Shown: positions 1 to 6,680, counted from the first letter of the stretch. The stretch: DNA of 10,565 nt from Desulfohalobiaceae bacterium (GCA_021737525.1 JAIPDU010000033.1:1-10565); one strand, 5' to 3'. Translations and numbers: made by a program. The notes: generated by a model from the letters alone, not told the origin.

Positions 1-233
1 ACATGCCCCAATCCACTGTTTCCAGGCACTTGTCCTATTTGAAGAACGCCCGTTGGATCCAGTCCAAACGCAAGGGATCCTGGATGTACTACCGGATCGT
101 CAGAAGCGAATCCGCCTTGCAGCAGAAACTCTGGAGCATGCTGGACAGATATCTGCAACAACTGCCGGAAGTCCGCAACGACCTGCGCATGCTCCGGATC
201 TACCTGGAGCAGAGAAGACCCCGTTCGGCCTAG
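1..233 (+). CDS. ArsR/SmtB-family transcriptional regulator, C-terminal part (5' end outside window)
   Basis: This is the end of a small winged-helix repressor. The 76 visible residues from the methionine codon at position 3 contain a recognition helix (QSTVSRHLSYLKNA) and then the wing (QSKRKGSWMYYRIV), the classic ArsR layout. A C-terminal dimerisation helix follows (LWSMLDRYLQQLPEVRNDL). The reading frame is open back to base 1, and family members usually have 30-40 more residues before the recognition helix, so the Met at position 3 is very probably internal. The N-terminal metal- or ligand-binding region is not visible, so the inducer cannot be predicted. The gene lies 156 bases upstream of a same-strand radical SAM gene. 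ArsR proteins commonly repress their own operon, so control of that neighbour is plausible but inferred. Confidence 0.85.
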   Translation, partial: MPQSTVSRHLSYLKNARWIQSKRKGSWMYYRIVRSESALQQKLWSMLDRYLQQLPEVRNDLRMLRIYLEQRRPRSA

Positions 234-377
234 CCGGTTCCGGGAGGGGCGAGGAACTCGTCCTCACTCGGGACACCGCAACCGAGCACAGGGAGGAAGC
301 CCACAGCCGGTTTCCGGATGGAGACTGGCTCATGCGGACGCTGCATCAGGACAGGATCAACAAGGCAAGCGCAATAT

Positions 378-387
378 AGGAGGAGGG
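378..387 (+). promoter_or_regulatory. Strong ribosome binding site fixing the radical SAM start
   Basis: AGGAGGAGGG lies six bases (counted from its first AGGAGG) ahead of the ATG at 390. The frame is open to an earlier ATG at 318, but that codon has no Shine-Dalgarno sequence and would add 24 residues with no family resemblance. The 390 start is therefore preferred. Confidence 0.85.
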
Positions 388-389
388 TT

Positions 390-1967
390 ATGCTATTCGA
401 GAGAAGCCCCAAGACGGGCGAGCAAAAGGCAGAGGAGGCAAGCGAGCTCCCGATCCCCACGCGGAGCGTATGCCCTGAATGCAGCAAGATCGTGGACGCT
501 CAGCTTTATGACCGGCAGGGACAGGTCTGGATGCACAAGGCCTGCGACGAGCACGGTTCCTTCAACGAGCTGATCAGCAGCGACAGGGAATTCTTCCTGC
601 AGCGTCGCAGGCGGCACTTCGAATTGGGCAGTCCCATGCACAATCCCCAGAGCCAATCCCAGGCCAACTGCCCTCAGGACTGCGGCATCTGCAACCAGCA
701 CCAATCCAGCCCGTGCCTGGTCAATATCGATCTGACCAACCGCTGCAACCTGAACTGCCCCATCTGCTTCGCCAACGCCAATGCCAGCGGTCGTCTCTTC
801 GAGATGAGCCTGGACCAGCTTGGGGACATCCTGGACCGGGTCATGGGCATTGAGCCCTATCCCCCCTTGAGCGTGCAGTACGCCGGAGGGGAGCCCACAG
901 TGCATCCCCGGTTCCTGGAAGCGGTCAAGATGGCCAAGGACAAGGGAGTGCTCGACCTCCAGGCGGCAAGCAACGGGCTCCTCTTCGCCAAGAAGCCGGA
1001 TTTCGCCAAACGGGCCGCGGAGGCAGGCCTGGATGTGGTCTACCTCCAGTTCGACGGCATGACCGACGACATCTACAAGCAGTCCCGTGGGCGCGAGCTC
1101 TTCGACCTCAAGATGCAGGCCATGGAAAACATGAAACAGGCCGGGATCATGGTCACCCTGGTCCCGACCATCGTCCGCGGGCTCAACGACCATCAACTAG
1201 GGGACATCCTGAAATTCGCCATCAACAACACGGATGTGGTCACCGCCCTCAGCTTCCAGCCGGTGTCCATCACCGGCCGGATCGACGAGAGCAAGCGGCT
1301 GGAGATGCGCTACACCATGGCGGACATGGCAGGGGATCTGCAGGAGCAGACCGGGATCCTGGACAAGTACCAGGACTGGTACCCCTTTTCCGTGATCTCC
1401 CCGGTGAGCCGGCTCCTGGAGAGCATGACCGGAACGCCCAAGATCTACTTCTCCTGCCATCCCCATTGCGGGGCGGCCAGCTACCTCGTGGTGGACCGCT
1501 ACACAGGCGAGGCCGTGCCCATCACCCAGTTCATCGACCTGGAAGGGGCGATGAACGACCTGAACAAGGAGGCCGAATCACTGGAGAACCACTCCGCCTG
1601 GCGCAAGAAGCTGACCCGTTTTCAGCTCTGGCGCAAGCTGAAAAAGCACTATATCGCGGAGAACGCCCCGGAGGGAATCGACTACGACGCCCTGGTCGAC
1701 TTCGTGAACACCTTCCTCGAGGCCGAGCCCGAGCACAACAACCGGCAGAAGGGCCATATCTACCACAAGATCGGGGACCGCTACCACGTGATCCTCTTGG
1801 CCGCGATGCACTTCCAGGACAGCTACAACTTCGAGCTGGACCGGGTGCAGCACTGCGTGATCCACTACGGCAGCCCGGACGGCCGGCTCTACCCCTTCTG
1901 CACCTGGAACAGCGGCCCCTGCCACCGCGTCAGGGTGGAGGAGCAGTTCTCCACCCCCCTGACCTAG
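390..1967 (+). CDS. Radical SAM protein of the tetraether lipid synthase (Tes/MJ0619)-like family
   Basis: A 525-residue, cysteine-rich radical SAM enzyme. The N-terminus carries a rubredoxin-like metal-binding knuckle (CPEC at 28-31, Cys52 and His55 in ACDEHG). Next comes CPQDCGICNQHQSSPC (94-109), then the radical SAM CxxxCxxC cluster motif CNLNCPIC (119-126) and the GGEPT SAM-binding motif (166-170). More cysteines follow at 356, 360, 489, 504 and 511, with a terminal PFCTWNSGPCHR segment. This order and length match archaeal Tes, which couples the tail ends of two archaeol molecules and holds three 4Fe-4S clusters plus a mononuclear iron. The 15 cysteines here are enough for such a set, though ligand assignment is inference. 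In a bacterium the substrate is unknown; joining of membrane lipid tails is one possibility. It is probably cotranscribed with the upstream arsR, and no same-strand gene follows it directly. Family placement is fairly secure, the exact reaction is not. Confidence 0.85.
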   Translation: MLFERSPKTGEQKAEEASELPIPTRSVCPECSKIVDAQLYDRQGQVWMHKACDEHGSFNELISSDREFFLQRRRRHFELGSPMHNPQSQSQANCPQDCGICNQHQSSPCLVNIDLTNRCNLNCPICFANANASGRLFEMSLDQLGDILDRVMGIEPYPPLSVQYAGGEPTVHPRFLEAVKMAKDKGVLDLQAASNGLLFAKKPDFAKRAAEAGLDVVYLQFDGMTDDIYKQSRGRELFDLKMQAMENMKQAGIMVTLVPTIVRGLNDHQLGDILKFAINNTDVVTALSFQPVSITGRIDESKRLEMRYTMADMAGDLQEQTGILDKYQDWYPFSVISPVSRLLESMTGTPKIYFSCHPHCGAASYLVVDRYTGEAVPITQFIDLEGAMNDLNKEAESLENHSAWRKKLTRFQLWRKLKKHYIAENAPEGIDYDALVDFVNTFLEAEPEHNNRQKGHIYHKIGDRYHVILLAAMHFQDSYNFELDRVQHCVIHYGSPDGRLYPFCTWNSGPCHRVRVEEQFSTPLT

Positions 1968-1977
1968 CCGCTTCCCC

Positions 1978-2004
1978 GTCGGGCCCGGCAAGCCCGGGCC
2001 CGAC
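1978..2004. terminator. G+C-rich hairpin between convergent genes
   Basis: A perfect 11-bp stem (GTCGGGCCCGG pairing with CCGGGCCCGAC) closes a 5-base loop, ten bases after the radical SAM stop. It lacks a U-tract on either strand, so it is not a textbook intrinsic terminator. Its position between convergent genes suggests a bidirectional stop or a 3'-end stabilising structure. Confidence 0.6.
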
Positions 2005-2089
2005 CGGAAACACCCTCAATCCCTCTTCCCCGGAATAATCTCCGCCAGTCACAGCCCTGTCCCAGAGGCGAAACCTGGCGTGTGAGGCC

Positions 2090-3007
2090 TCATGTCGCGC
2101 CCACGGCATCCCCCCACAGGTGCCGGACCTCGTAGCTGAACATGTAGTCCCGCAGGGCCTGGGGCCATGGACGGGGCTTTTGGCCCACCATCCGGGTGAA
2201 ATCGGAAATATCCAGAACATGGTACCTGGGCCTCATGGCTCGCTTCAAGGCCTGATCCGAGGAAATGGGCTCGACCTTGACGTTGTATTCCGTGGCTGCC
2301 AGGGCCTCGGCCGCCAGCTCACACCAGCTTGCCCGGCCGCTGTTGCTCAGGTGATAGATACCCCTGGCCCCTTGCCCTAGGAGCTGATAGGTGTGGTAGG
2401 CCAGATCCAGGCTATAGGTGGGCGAGCCGATGACATCGTGTGCCACTGGCAGGACCTTCTCCGTCCTGGCCCGATCCAGGAGGGTATGGACACAATTCGT
2501 CTTCCAGGGACCGAAGATCCAGGAGGCCCGGACGATCAGAGCGTCCTCGATTGCGGATTCCGCAATGGCGCGCTCTCCGGCCAGCTTGCTCGCTCCGAGG
2601 ACGCAGTCCGGGTTGGGCCTGTCCCTTGGGGTGTACGGGGCCCTTTTCTCCCCGTTGAAGACGAGGGCGCTACTGAAGTGCACCAGATGAATCCCGCTCC
2701 GACGGGCCATATCCGCCAGGAATCCCGGCAGGCTCGCGTTGAGGGCGTAGGCCGCATCCGGATCGCGTTCCGCGGCCAGGTAATCGTTACAGCCCATCGC
2801 GTTCACCAGCCAGTCCGGCTGCCATCGCTTAAGCATAGCCTGCAAGGATTGTCGGCTTGCGGGATCCGTGTCCTCCCGTCCCTGAACCGCGACGCGACAG
2901 CCGCAATCGCCGAAAACCCTGGCCGCGGCCTGGCCCAGCAGGCCGTGCTTGCCGCCGAGCACGAGCACCAGGGGGCTTTCCCCGGCCGCAGTGCTGTCCT
3001 GTTTCAT
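2090..3007 (-). CDS. RmlD-like dTDP-4-dehydrorhamnose reductase family (SDR) protein, catalytic Tyr replaced
   Basis: A 305-residue extended short-chain dehydrogenase of the RmlD type, about the family's normal length. The dinucleotide-binding loop reads LGGKHGLLG (17-25). Other family blocks are LVNAMGCNDYLAAERDPDAA (67-86), the SSALVFNG segment (112-119), GASKLAGE (138-145), GSPTYSLDLA (194-203), GIYHLSNSG (216-224) and RPRYHVLDIS (259-268). RmlD reduces dTDP-4-keto-rhamnose to dTDP-rhamnose. Here the YxxxK tyrosine is Leu137 (VLGASK), although Lys141 is kept, and the STDYVF motif is SSALVF. Ordinary reductase activity is therefore doubtful. It may be a regulatory or structural homologue (as MAT2B is to MAT2A) or act on another substrate. 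The start at 3007 has an AGGGAGGG ribosome site five bases upstream; an in-frame extension to 3094 would run through the promoter. It stands alone, with no other sugar-nucleotide gene in view. Confidence 0.85.
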   Translation of the reverse strand: MKQDSTAAGESPLVLVLGGKHGLLGQAAARVFGDCGCRVAVQGREDTDPASRQSLQAMLKRWQPDWLVNAMGCNDYLAAERDPDAAYALNASLPGFLADMARRSGIHLVHFSSALVFNGEKRAPYTPRDRPNPDCVLGASKLAGERAIAESAIEDALIVRASWIFGPWKTNCVHTLLDRARTEKVLPVAHDVIGSPTYSLDLAYHTYQLLGQGARGIYHLSNSGRASWCELAAEALAATEYNVKVEPISSDQALKRAMRPRYHVLDISDFTRMVGQKPRPWPQALRDYMFSYEVRHLWGDAVGAT

Positions 3008-3064
3008 CCTGTCCCTCCCTGTACAGGCTCTCTCCGGGGGGCGGACCGTTTCCGAAGGACAGGC

Positions 3065-3094
3065 TTTATACCTTTGACCCCATCTTTGCGTCAA
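3065..3094 (-). promoter_or_regulatory. Sigma70-type promoter for the RmlD-like gene
   Basis: Reading leftward, TTGACG (3094-3089) and TATAAA (3070-3065) are separated by 18 bases. Both are close to the housekeeping consensus. The predicted start near 3058 leaves a leader of about 50 bases before the ATG at 3007. The A+T-rich tract at 3101-3116, just upstream of the -35 box, could act as an UP element. Confidence 0.65.
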
Positions 3095-3140
3095 TGGGTC
3101 TTTTAATTTTTTAAATCACTGCCAAACATGGAGATCGAAG

Positions 3141-3163
3141 CAAAAACACCTGGATCGCAGGTG
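3141..3163 (-). terminator. Leftward intrinsic-terminator-like hairpin
   Basis: On the minus strand CACCTG-CGATC-CAGGTG is followed at once by TTTTTG. The 6-bp stem with a short U-run has the form of a weak rho-independent terminator. No annotated gene reads into it from the right, so it either ends a short uncharacterised transcript or shields the downstream RmlD-like promoter from antisense transcription. Confidence 0.4.
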
Positions 3164-3269
3164 CCTTCGAACCGTATCTGCGGGAGGGGGATCCTCAAGG
3201 AGCGGCGATCCGGGTGGTCCAGGAAAAGCAGGGGAGACAAATCTAGCCTCGGGCGGCAGTCTTCTCCCC

Positions 3270-3298
3270 TTGTCAGAACAAAGCTTTTGGGCTAGTAT
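3270..3298 (+). promoter_or_regulatory. Sigma70-type promoter for tRNA-Val
   Basis: TTGTCA (3270-3275) and TAGTAT (3293-3298) are separated by the ideal 17 bases. An overlapping TATAAA lies at 3296-3301. Transcription would begin near 3305, about seven bases before the mature tRNA 5' end, and could continue into trmL and cobD. Confidence 0.65.
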
Positions 3299-3311
3299 AA
3301 AAACGGCTTTG

Positions 3312-3384
3312 GGGCGGTTAACTCAGAGGTCAGAGTGCCACCTTCACACGGTGGAAGTCCGGGGTTCAAATCCCTGACCGCCCA
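3312..3384 (+). tRNA. tRNA-Val (anticodon CAC)
   Basis: A complete 73-base cloverleaf. Acceptor arms GGGCGGT (3312-3318) and ACCGCCC (3377-3383) pair perfectly, with discriminator A at 3384. The D stem is ACTC/GAGT with an 8-base loop. The anticodon stem CCACC/GGTGG closes the loop TTCACAC, giving anticodon CAC at 3345-3347, which reads GUG valine codons. The T stem and loop contain TTCAAAT. The CCA end is not encoded (CTC follows), so it must be added after transcription. The gene has its own promoter and lies 89 bases ahead of trmL on the same strand. Confidence 0.97.
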
Positions 3385-3396
3385 CTCCCGAAGTAC

Positions 3397-3440
3397 CAGG
3401 AGGCGGGATTCGTCCCTGGCAGGCGAATATCCGCCTCCTG
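3397..3440 (+). other. Strong hairpin between tRNA-Val and trmL
   Basis: CAGGAGGCGG (3397-3406) pairs perfectly with CCGCCTCCTG (3431-3440). After a small internal loop, ATTCG (3408-3412) pairs with CGAAT (3424-3428), leaving an 11-base apical loop. No U-tract follows. The structure begins 12 bases after the tRNA, so it could be a tRNA 3'-processing signal, a partial terminator limiting read-through into trmL-cobD, or an mRNA-stabilising 5' hairpin. Its AGGAGG is buried in the stem and too far from the trmL ATG to serve as its ribosome site. Confidence 0.7.
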
Positions 3441-3473
3441 CACCAACCGCTCCCATCCATCTCCTCGCAGCGC

Positions 3474-3935
3474 ATGCAAGTCGCCCTCTATCAACCGGAA
3501 ATCCCTCCCAACACCGGGAATATCGGCCGAATCTGCGCCGCGACCCAAACCCGCCTGCACCTCATCGGCCCCCTGGGCTTCAGTCTCGAGGACAAATATC
3601 TCAGACGCGCGGGGCTGGACTACTGGCCCCATCTCGACCTCGTTGTCTGGCAGAGCTGGAGCGAGTTCGCACAAGGTCCCGGCAGTCGGCGCACCCTCGT
3701 CCTGGCCGGAAGCAAGCTCGCTCCCTCGCTCTACGCCCACGTCTTCCAAGGAGAAGAAGTGCTCCTCTTCGGGCCCGAATCCGAAGGGCTTCCGGATTGG
3801 CTGGTCCGGCAGCACCCCCGCGCTCAAATCCGCATCCCCATTTGGGGCGGCGTCCGCAGCCTCAATCTGGCCAATTCGGTCTCGGTCTGTCTCTTTGAAG
3901 CCTATCGACAAACCCGGGATCTCACAGAGCTGTAG
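3474..3935 (+). CDS. trmL: tRNA (cytidine(34)-2'-O)-methyltransferase TrmL
   Basis: A 153-residue SPOUT methyltransferase, a normal length for TrmL. This enzyme 2'-O-methylates the wobble nucleotide of tRNA-Leu isoacceptors using S-adenosylmethionine, in the cytoplasm as a dimer. Family landmarks are the N-terminal IPPNTGNIGRICAAT (10-24), the RRAGLDYW block (44-51), LLFGPESEGLP (97-107) and the trefoil-knot cofactor segment with VRSLNLANSVSVCLFEA. The sequence aligns along its whole length with E. coli TrmL as I remember it. The ATG at 3474 begins the expected MxxxLYQPEIPPNTGN. No Shine-Dalgarno sequence precedes it (TCCTCGCAGCGC), so initiation may be weak or depend on the upstream structure. 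The stop is separated from the cobD start by one base, which suggests translational coupling. Confidence 0.95.
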   Translation: MQVALYQPEIPPNTGNIGRICAATQTRLHLIGPLGFSLEDKYLRRAGLDYWPHLDLVVWQSWSEFAQGPGSRRTLVLAGSKLAPSLYAHVFQGEEVLLFGPESEGLPDWLVRQHPRAQIRIPIWGGVRSLNLANSVSVCLFEAYRQTRDLTEL

Positions 3936-3936
3936 C

Positions 3937-4866
3937 ATGCATCCTCTCCTGCCCCTTCTCGCCGTGGCCCTGGACTTTTGCTTCCGGGACGCGGAGCCCT
4001 GGCCGCATCCGGTCCGGTTGATCGGTCAATTCCTGGACCAGCTCGAGGAACGGGCCAGGCAACAGACCCGCATTTCCCTGTCCGCAGCCGGATGGATCAG
4101 CCTGCTGCTTCTCGTCCTGGTCACGGGAACGATCACCTGGATCGCGATCAACATCCCCTTAATCGGTCTGCTCATCGCCCTGTATCTCGCCTATTCCGGC
4201 CTCTCCCTGGCCGGTCTGCTCGCAGCCGCCAGGCACATCACCGGCCTGATGGACGCCGGGAGGGAGAGCGAGGCCAAAATCAGCCTGGGACTGCTCGTCT
4301 CCAGGGACACTTCGGCCTTGGACAGGCAGGGGGTATACAGGACGCTTGCCGAGACAGTGAGCGAAAACATCAACGACGGCTTCGTCGCGCCCCTGTTCTA
4401 TCTCCTGCTCGGCGGGCCGGTGCTCTTATGGATCTACAAGGCGATCAGCACCATGGACTCCATGTGGGGCTATCCCACATCCATGTGGCGTCAGCTGGGG
4501 CGGGCGGGAGCCAGGACCGAGGACGTCCTCTCCGCTGTTCCCGCCCGGATCACCTATCTCTTGGCCGTGCTGGCCGCCTGGCTCCTGAGGCTCTCCTGGC
4601 GCGACGCCCTGCTTCGAACACCGAGCCAGGCAAGACGCATGAAAAGCCCCAACGCGGGATGGCCCATGGCAGCCTGCGCCTGGGCCGTCGGGGCGGAGAT
4701 GGGGGGAGAGGCCCTCTATTTCGGGCAGGTGCGGGAAAAACCCCGCCTCGGGCCTTCTGGGGGGGACTGGGACAGAAAGGCCATCCAGAATCTGTTCCGG
4801 CTGACCCTGGTCCTCGGCCTGGTCTGGACCGTGCTGGGCTGTGCCGTGCTCTGGATGGCCGTCTAG
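3937..4866 (+). CDS. cobD: Adenosylcobinamide-phosphate synthase CobD/CbiB
   Basis: A 309-residue inner-membrane protein of cobalamin biosynthesis. It joins aminopropanol, or its phosphate, to adenosylcobyric acid to form adenosylcobinamide (phosphate). Diagnostic blocks are WPHPVRLIG (22-30), LVSRDTSALD (120-129), SENINDGFVAPLFY (142-155), YKAISTMDSMWGY (167-179), PAR (202-204) and SPNAGWPMA (237-245). Hydrophobic segments lie near 53-95, 150-168, 204-220 and 285-309. The family DDVxN motif reads EDVLS here (195-199), a mild departure. The ATG directly follows the trmL stop, so the two are probably coupled. No cobalamin riboswitch is visible upstream; control may come from the tRNA/trmL promoter. 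It is convergent with ndk, with 25 bases and no clear terminator between. Confidence 0.95.
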   Translation: MHPLLPLLAVALDFCFRDAEPWPHPVRLIGQFLDQLEERARQQTRISLSAAGWISLLLLVLVTGTITWIAINIPLIGLLIALYLAYSGLSLAGLLAAARHITGLMDAGRESEAKISLGLLVSRDTSALDRQGVYRTLAETVSENINDGFVAPLFYLLLGGPVLLWIYKAISTMDSMWGYPTSMWRQLGRAGARTEDVLSAVPARITYLLAVLAAWLLRLSWRDALLRTPSQARRMKSPNAGWPMAACAWAVGAEMGGEALYFGQVREKPRLGPSGGDWDRKAIQNLFRLTLVLGLVWTVLGCAVLWMAV

Positions 4867-4891
4867 CAGGGCGCTCACACGGAAACCGGGA

Positions 4892-5311
4892 TCAGTTCAC
4901 CACCTCCAGCTGGTTGAAGAAGTAGTTGATCTCCTTGTCCGCGTTCTCCGGGCTGTCCGAGCCGTGCACGGAATTCTTCTCGATGTCCAGGGCATAGTCC
5001 TTGCGGATGGTCCCCGCTTCCGCCTCCTCCGGCTTTGTCGCGCCCATGAGGTCGCGATAGGCGGCAACCGCGTTCTCTCCTTCCAGCACGGCCACCACTG
5101 CCGGGCCGGAGCTCATGTAGTCCGTCAGGGAATCGAAGAAGGGCTTGTCCGCATGGACCGCGTAAAAGCCCTTGGCCTGTTCCTTGCCCATATGCACCAT
5201 TTTCAGCGCCCTAACGCGCAGGCCGGCCGCCTCGATGCGTCCCAGGATCTGCCCCGTCAGGTTCCGCTGAATCGCGTCCGGCTTAATTATCGCCAGAGTC
5301 TGCTGTCTCAT
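4892..5311 (-). CDS. ndk: Nucleoside diphosphate kinase
   Basis: At 139 residues this is the standard bacterial Ndk length. The enzyme moves the gamma phosphate of ATP onto other (d)NDPs through a phosphohistidine, balancing nucleotide pools in the cytosol. The N-terminus QQTLAIIKPDAIQRNL (3-18), the GTIRKDYA block (100-107) and the active-site NSVHGSDSPENA (113-124, nucleophile His116) are all present. The ATG at 5311 has AAGGAG eight bases upstream and gives the family N-terminus; in-frame codons further upstream would add a non-homologous tail. The ribosome site and first 29 bases lie inside the 3' end of the deacetylase gene, so ndk is the last gene of the leftward operon and is probably translationally coupled to it. 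Confidence 0.97.
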   Translation of the reverse strand: MRQQTLAIIKPDAIQRNLTGQILGRIEAAGLRVRALKMVHMGKEQAKGFYAVHADKPFFDSLTDYMSSGPAVVAVLEGENAVAAYRDLMGATKPEEAEAGTIRKDYALDIEKNSVHGSDSPENADKEINYFFNQLEVVN

Positions 5312-6680
5312 CTGCCTTTCTCCTTGTTGCTTGAAGATCGTTTTGCGCCCGAACAAGACGGCTCAGGCGACAGAGCCGAACATCCCCGTCCTTGTCCGCA
5401 AGCCACTGCCGCAGGGCCTCAATGGTCTCGGGGTAGGGGTGGCCGATGACCACCGCGTTTCCGCACTCGCGTGCCAGATGCTCCGCTTTGCGCAGCTGGT
5501 AGCGGATGCTCTCCACATTCTTTTTGTTATCCAGGAAAAGGTCGCGCTTGATCGCCTGCACCCCCAGGCGGGAAGCGAGTTCCGCCCCCACGCTGTCCGG
5601 GTTGGTCAGACTGTCCATATAAAAGAGATCCCGGCGGCGCAAGACGGTAAGGACTTCCCGCATGGGAGACCTCGCCGCGGTGAAACGGGATCCCATATGG
5701 TTGTTCACTCCCACCAGACCCGGGACCTCCTTCATGTTCCGCCTGAGCAGGGAACGAATACGCTCCTGCTCCATATTCACGAACAGGGCCCTGGGGCCGG
5801 GATCCGACTCCGGATAGCCCTTGGGCTCCATGGGCAGGTGCAGCAGCACGTCCGCCCCCCGATTCCGGGCTGCCCGGGTCACCTCCACGGAATACGGCGA
5901 GCTGGGAAGCACGGAAAGGGCGATTTCCCCTCCGGACAGACGGAGCAGCTCCTTGGCCCGGGGCAGGCTGTTGCCCATGTCATCCATGACCAGAGCGATC
6001 CGCGGCCCGTCGTCGAGCTCGGAGGGCTCTTCCCCGTCGTCCGCTCCATTGAGGACGATCCGGTGGGTCACGACGTCCTTCAGGCGTATTTGCCAGTTCC
6101 CGGGGGCCTGAGGCAAGGATTCCAGGACCGCGTCCGAGACGTGTTCCCGCAGGAATCCCTCCAGTTCCTGCACTACCCGGCGGCCCTTTTGGGGAGGAAC
6201 ATGGAGCTCGACTTCCTGGAAGCGGTAATCCTTTTGCCCCTTCTTGCGGTAGTCGATCCGGACATGGCGCAGCTTGTCCAGGTCCACCCCGGAATTCGCC
6301 AAGCTCTGAACCAGGGCCAGATCAATTCGCTCCACACCTTGCCTGAATGGATCACGCCGCTCCTCGTAATCCCTGTCCTGGGAGTCCGGGGAAGCCGGCA
6401 CATTCCCCTTGCGGGAATCCACGCCCTTGCTTGGGCCCGGATCGTCCCTCTCCCCCTGTGTCTGCGAAACTTCCCCCGCCTTCGGGTCCTCAGTGCGGGA
6501 GACGGCCCTGTGCTCCTGCGATCCGCGGGGCGGAAGGCTCAAAGCCACAAGCAGGCTGACCGCGGTCAAAAACACTGCCGTACCCAGGAGCAGGGAGCTT
6601 AGTCCGATCCGGCTCAACAGACCGGTCGAGCCTTTCCTACCCCCGGACCCCGACTTTTTGCCGCCCTTCTGTTTCCCCAT
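5283..6680 (-). CDS. Divergent polysaccharide deacetylase (YibQ/DUF610 family), membrane-anchored
   Basis: A 465-residue protein. A Lys/Gly-rich start (1-20) precedes one membrane segment (about 28-50), which suggests a type II anchor with the rest in the periplasm. A charged linker (51-115) and a pre-domain (116-225) lead to the divergent deacetylase domain (226-445). Its conserved blocks are IALVMDDMG (228-236, with Asp233-Asp234), LLHLPMEP (279-286), NNHMGSRF (326-333), KRDLFLD (378-384) and GHPYPET (413-419). Members adopt a NodB-like barrel, but their substrate is not settled. They are repeatedly found beside envC and ctpA, as here, which points to peptidoglycan or envelope polysaccharide turnover. 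The ATG at 6680 has only a weak upstream GAGGG. There is a 138-base gap after ctpA, and the gene overlaps the start of ndk by 29 bases. Confidence 0.93.
   Translation of the reverse strand: MGKQKGGKKSGSGGRKGSTGLLSRIGLSSLLLGTAVFLTAVSLLVALSLPPRGSQEHRAVSRTEDPKAGEVSQTQGERDDPGPSKGVDSRKGNVPASPDSQDRDYEERRDPFRQGVERIDLALVQSLANSGVDLDKLRHVRIDYRKKGQKDYRFQEVELHVPPQKGRRVVQELEGFLREHVSDAVLESLPQAPGNWQIRLKDVVTHRIVLNGADDGEEPSELDDGPRIALVMDDMGNSLPRAKELLRLSGGEIALSVLPSSPYSVEVTRAARNRGADVLLHLPMEPKGYPESDPGPRALFVNMEQERIRSLLRRNMKEVPGLVGVNNHMGSRFTAARSPMREVLTVLRRRDLFYMDSLTNPDSVGAELASRLGVQAIKRDLFLDNKKNVESIRYQLRKAEHLARECGNAVVIGHPYPETIEALRQWLADKDGDVRLCRLSRLVRAQNDLQATRRKADETADSGDN

Larger units (their letters stand above)
3008..3311. 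other. Intergenic spacer between the RmlD-like gene and tRNA-Val
   Basis: About 300 bases without a credible protein gene. It holds the leftward promoter of the RmlD-like gene (3065-3094), a perfect 10-bp palindrome CCTGTACAGG (3018-3027) in that gene's leader, a leftward terminator-like hairpin (3141-3163), an 8-bp stem AGGGGAGA/TCTCCCCT (3230-3237 with 3263-3270), and the rightward tRNA promoter (3270-3298). The stretch 3164-3262 has no other recognisable signal. Confidence 0.8.

Noticed and set aside
318..389. Earlier in-frame ATG for the radical SAM gene
   Set aside because: It has no ribosome site and the extra 24 residues do not resemble family N-termini; AGGAGGAGGG points to 390.
390..1196. 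A long leftward open frame (about 267 codons) opposite the radical SAM gene
   Set aside because: The radical SAM frame carries every family motif. The antisense frame has low-complexity, Val/Leu/Gly-rich translation typical of complementary-strand frames in G+C-rich genes.
3018..3027. CCTGTACAGG palindrome as a LexA or other operator for the RmlD-like gene
   Set aside because: It is a perfect 10-bp dyad, but the CTGT and ACAG halves have no spacer, unlike the CTGT-N8-ACAG LexA box, and one short palindrome can arise by chance.
3473..3937. Cobalamin riboswitch upstream of cobD
   Set aside because: cobD starts one base after trmL, and neither the 89-base leader of trmL nor the trmL coding region shows a B12-box-like segment or room for the aptamer.
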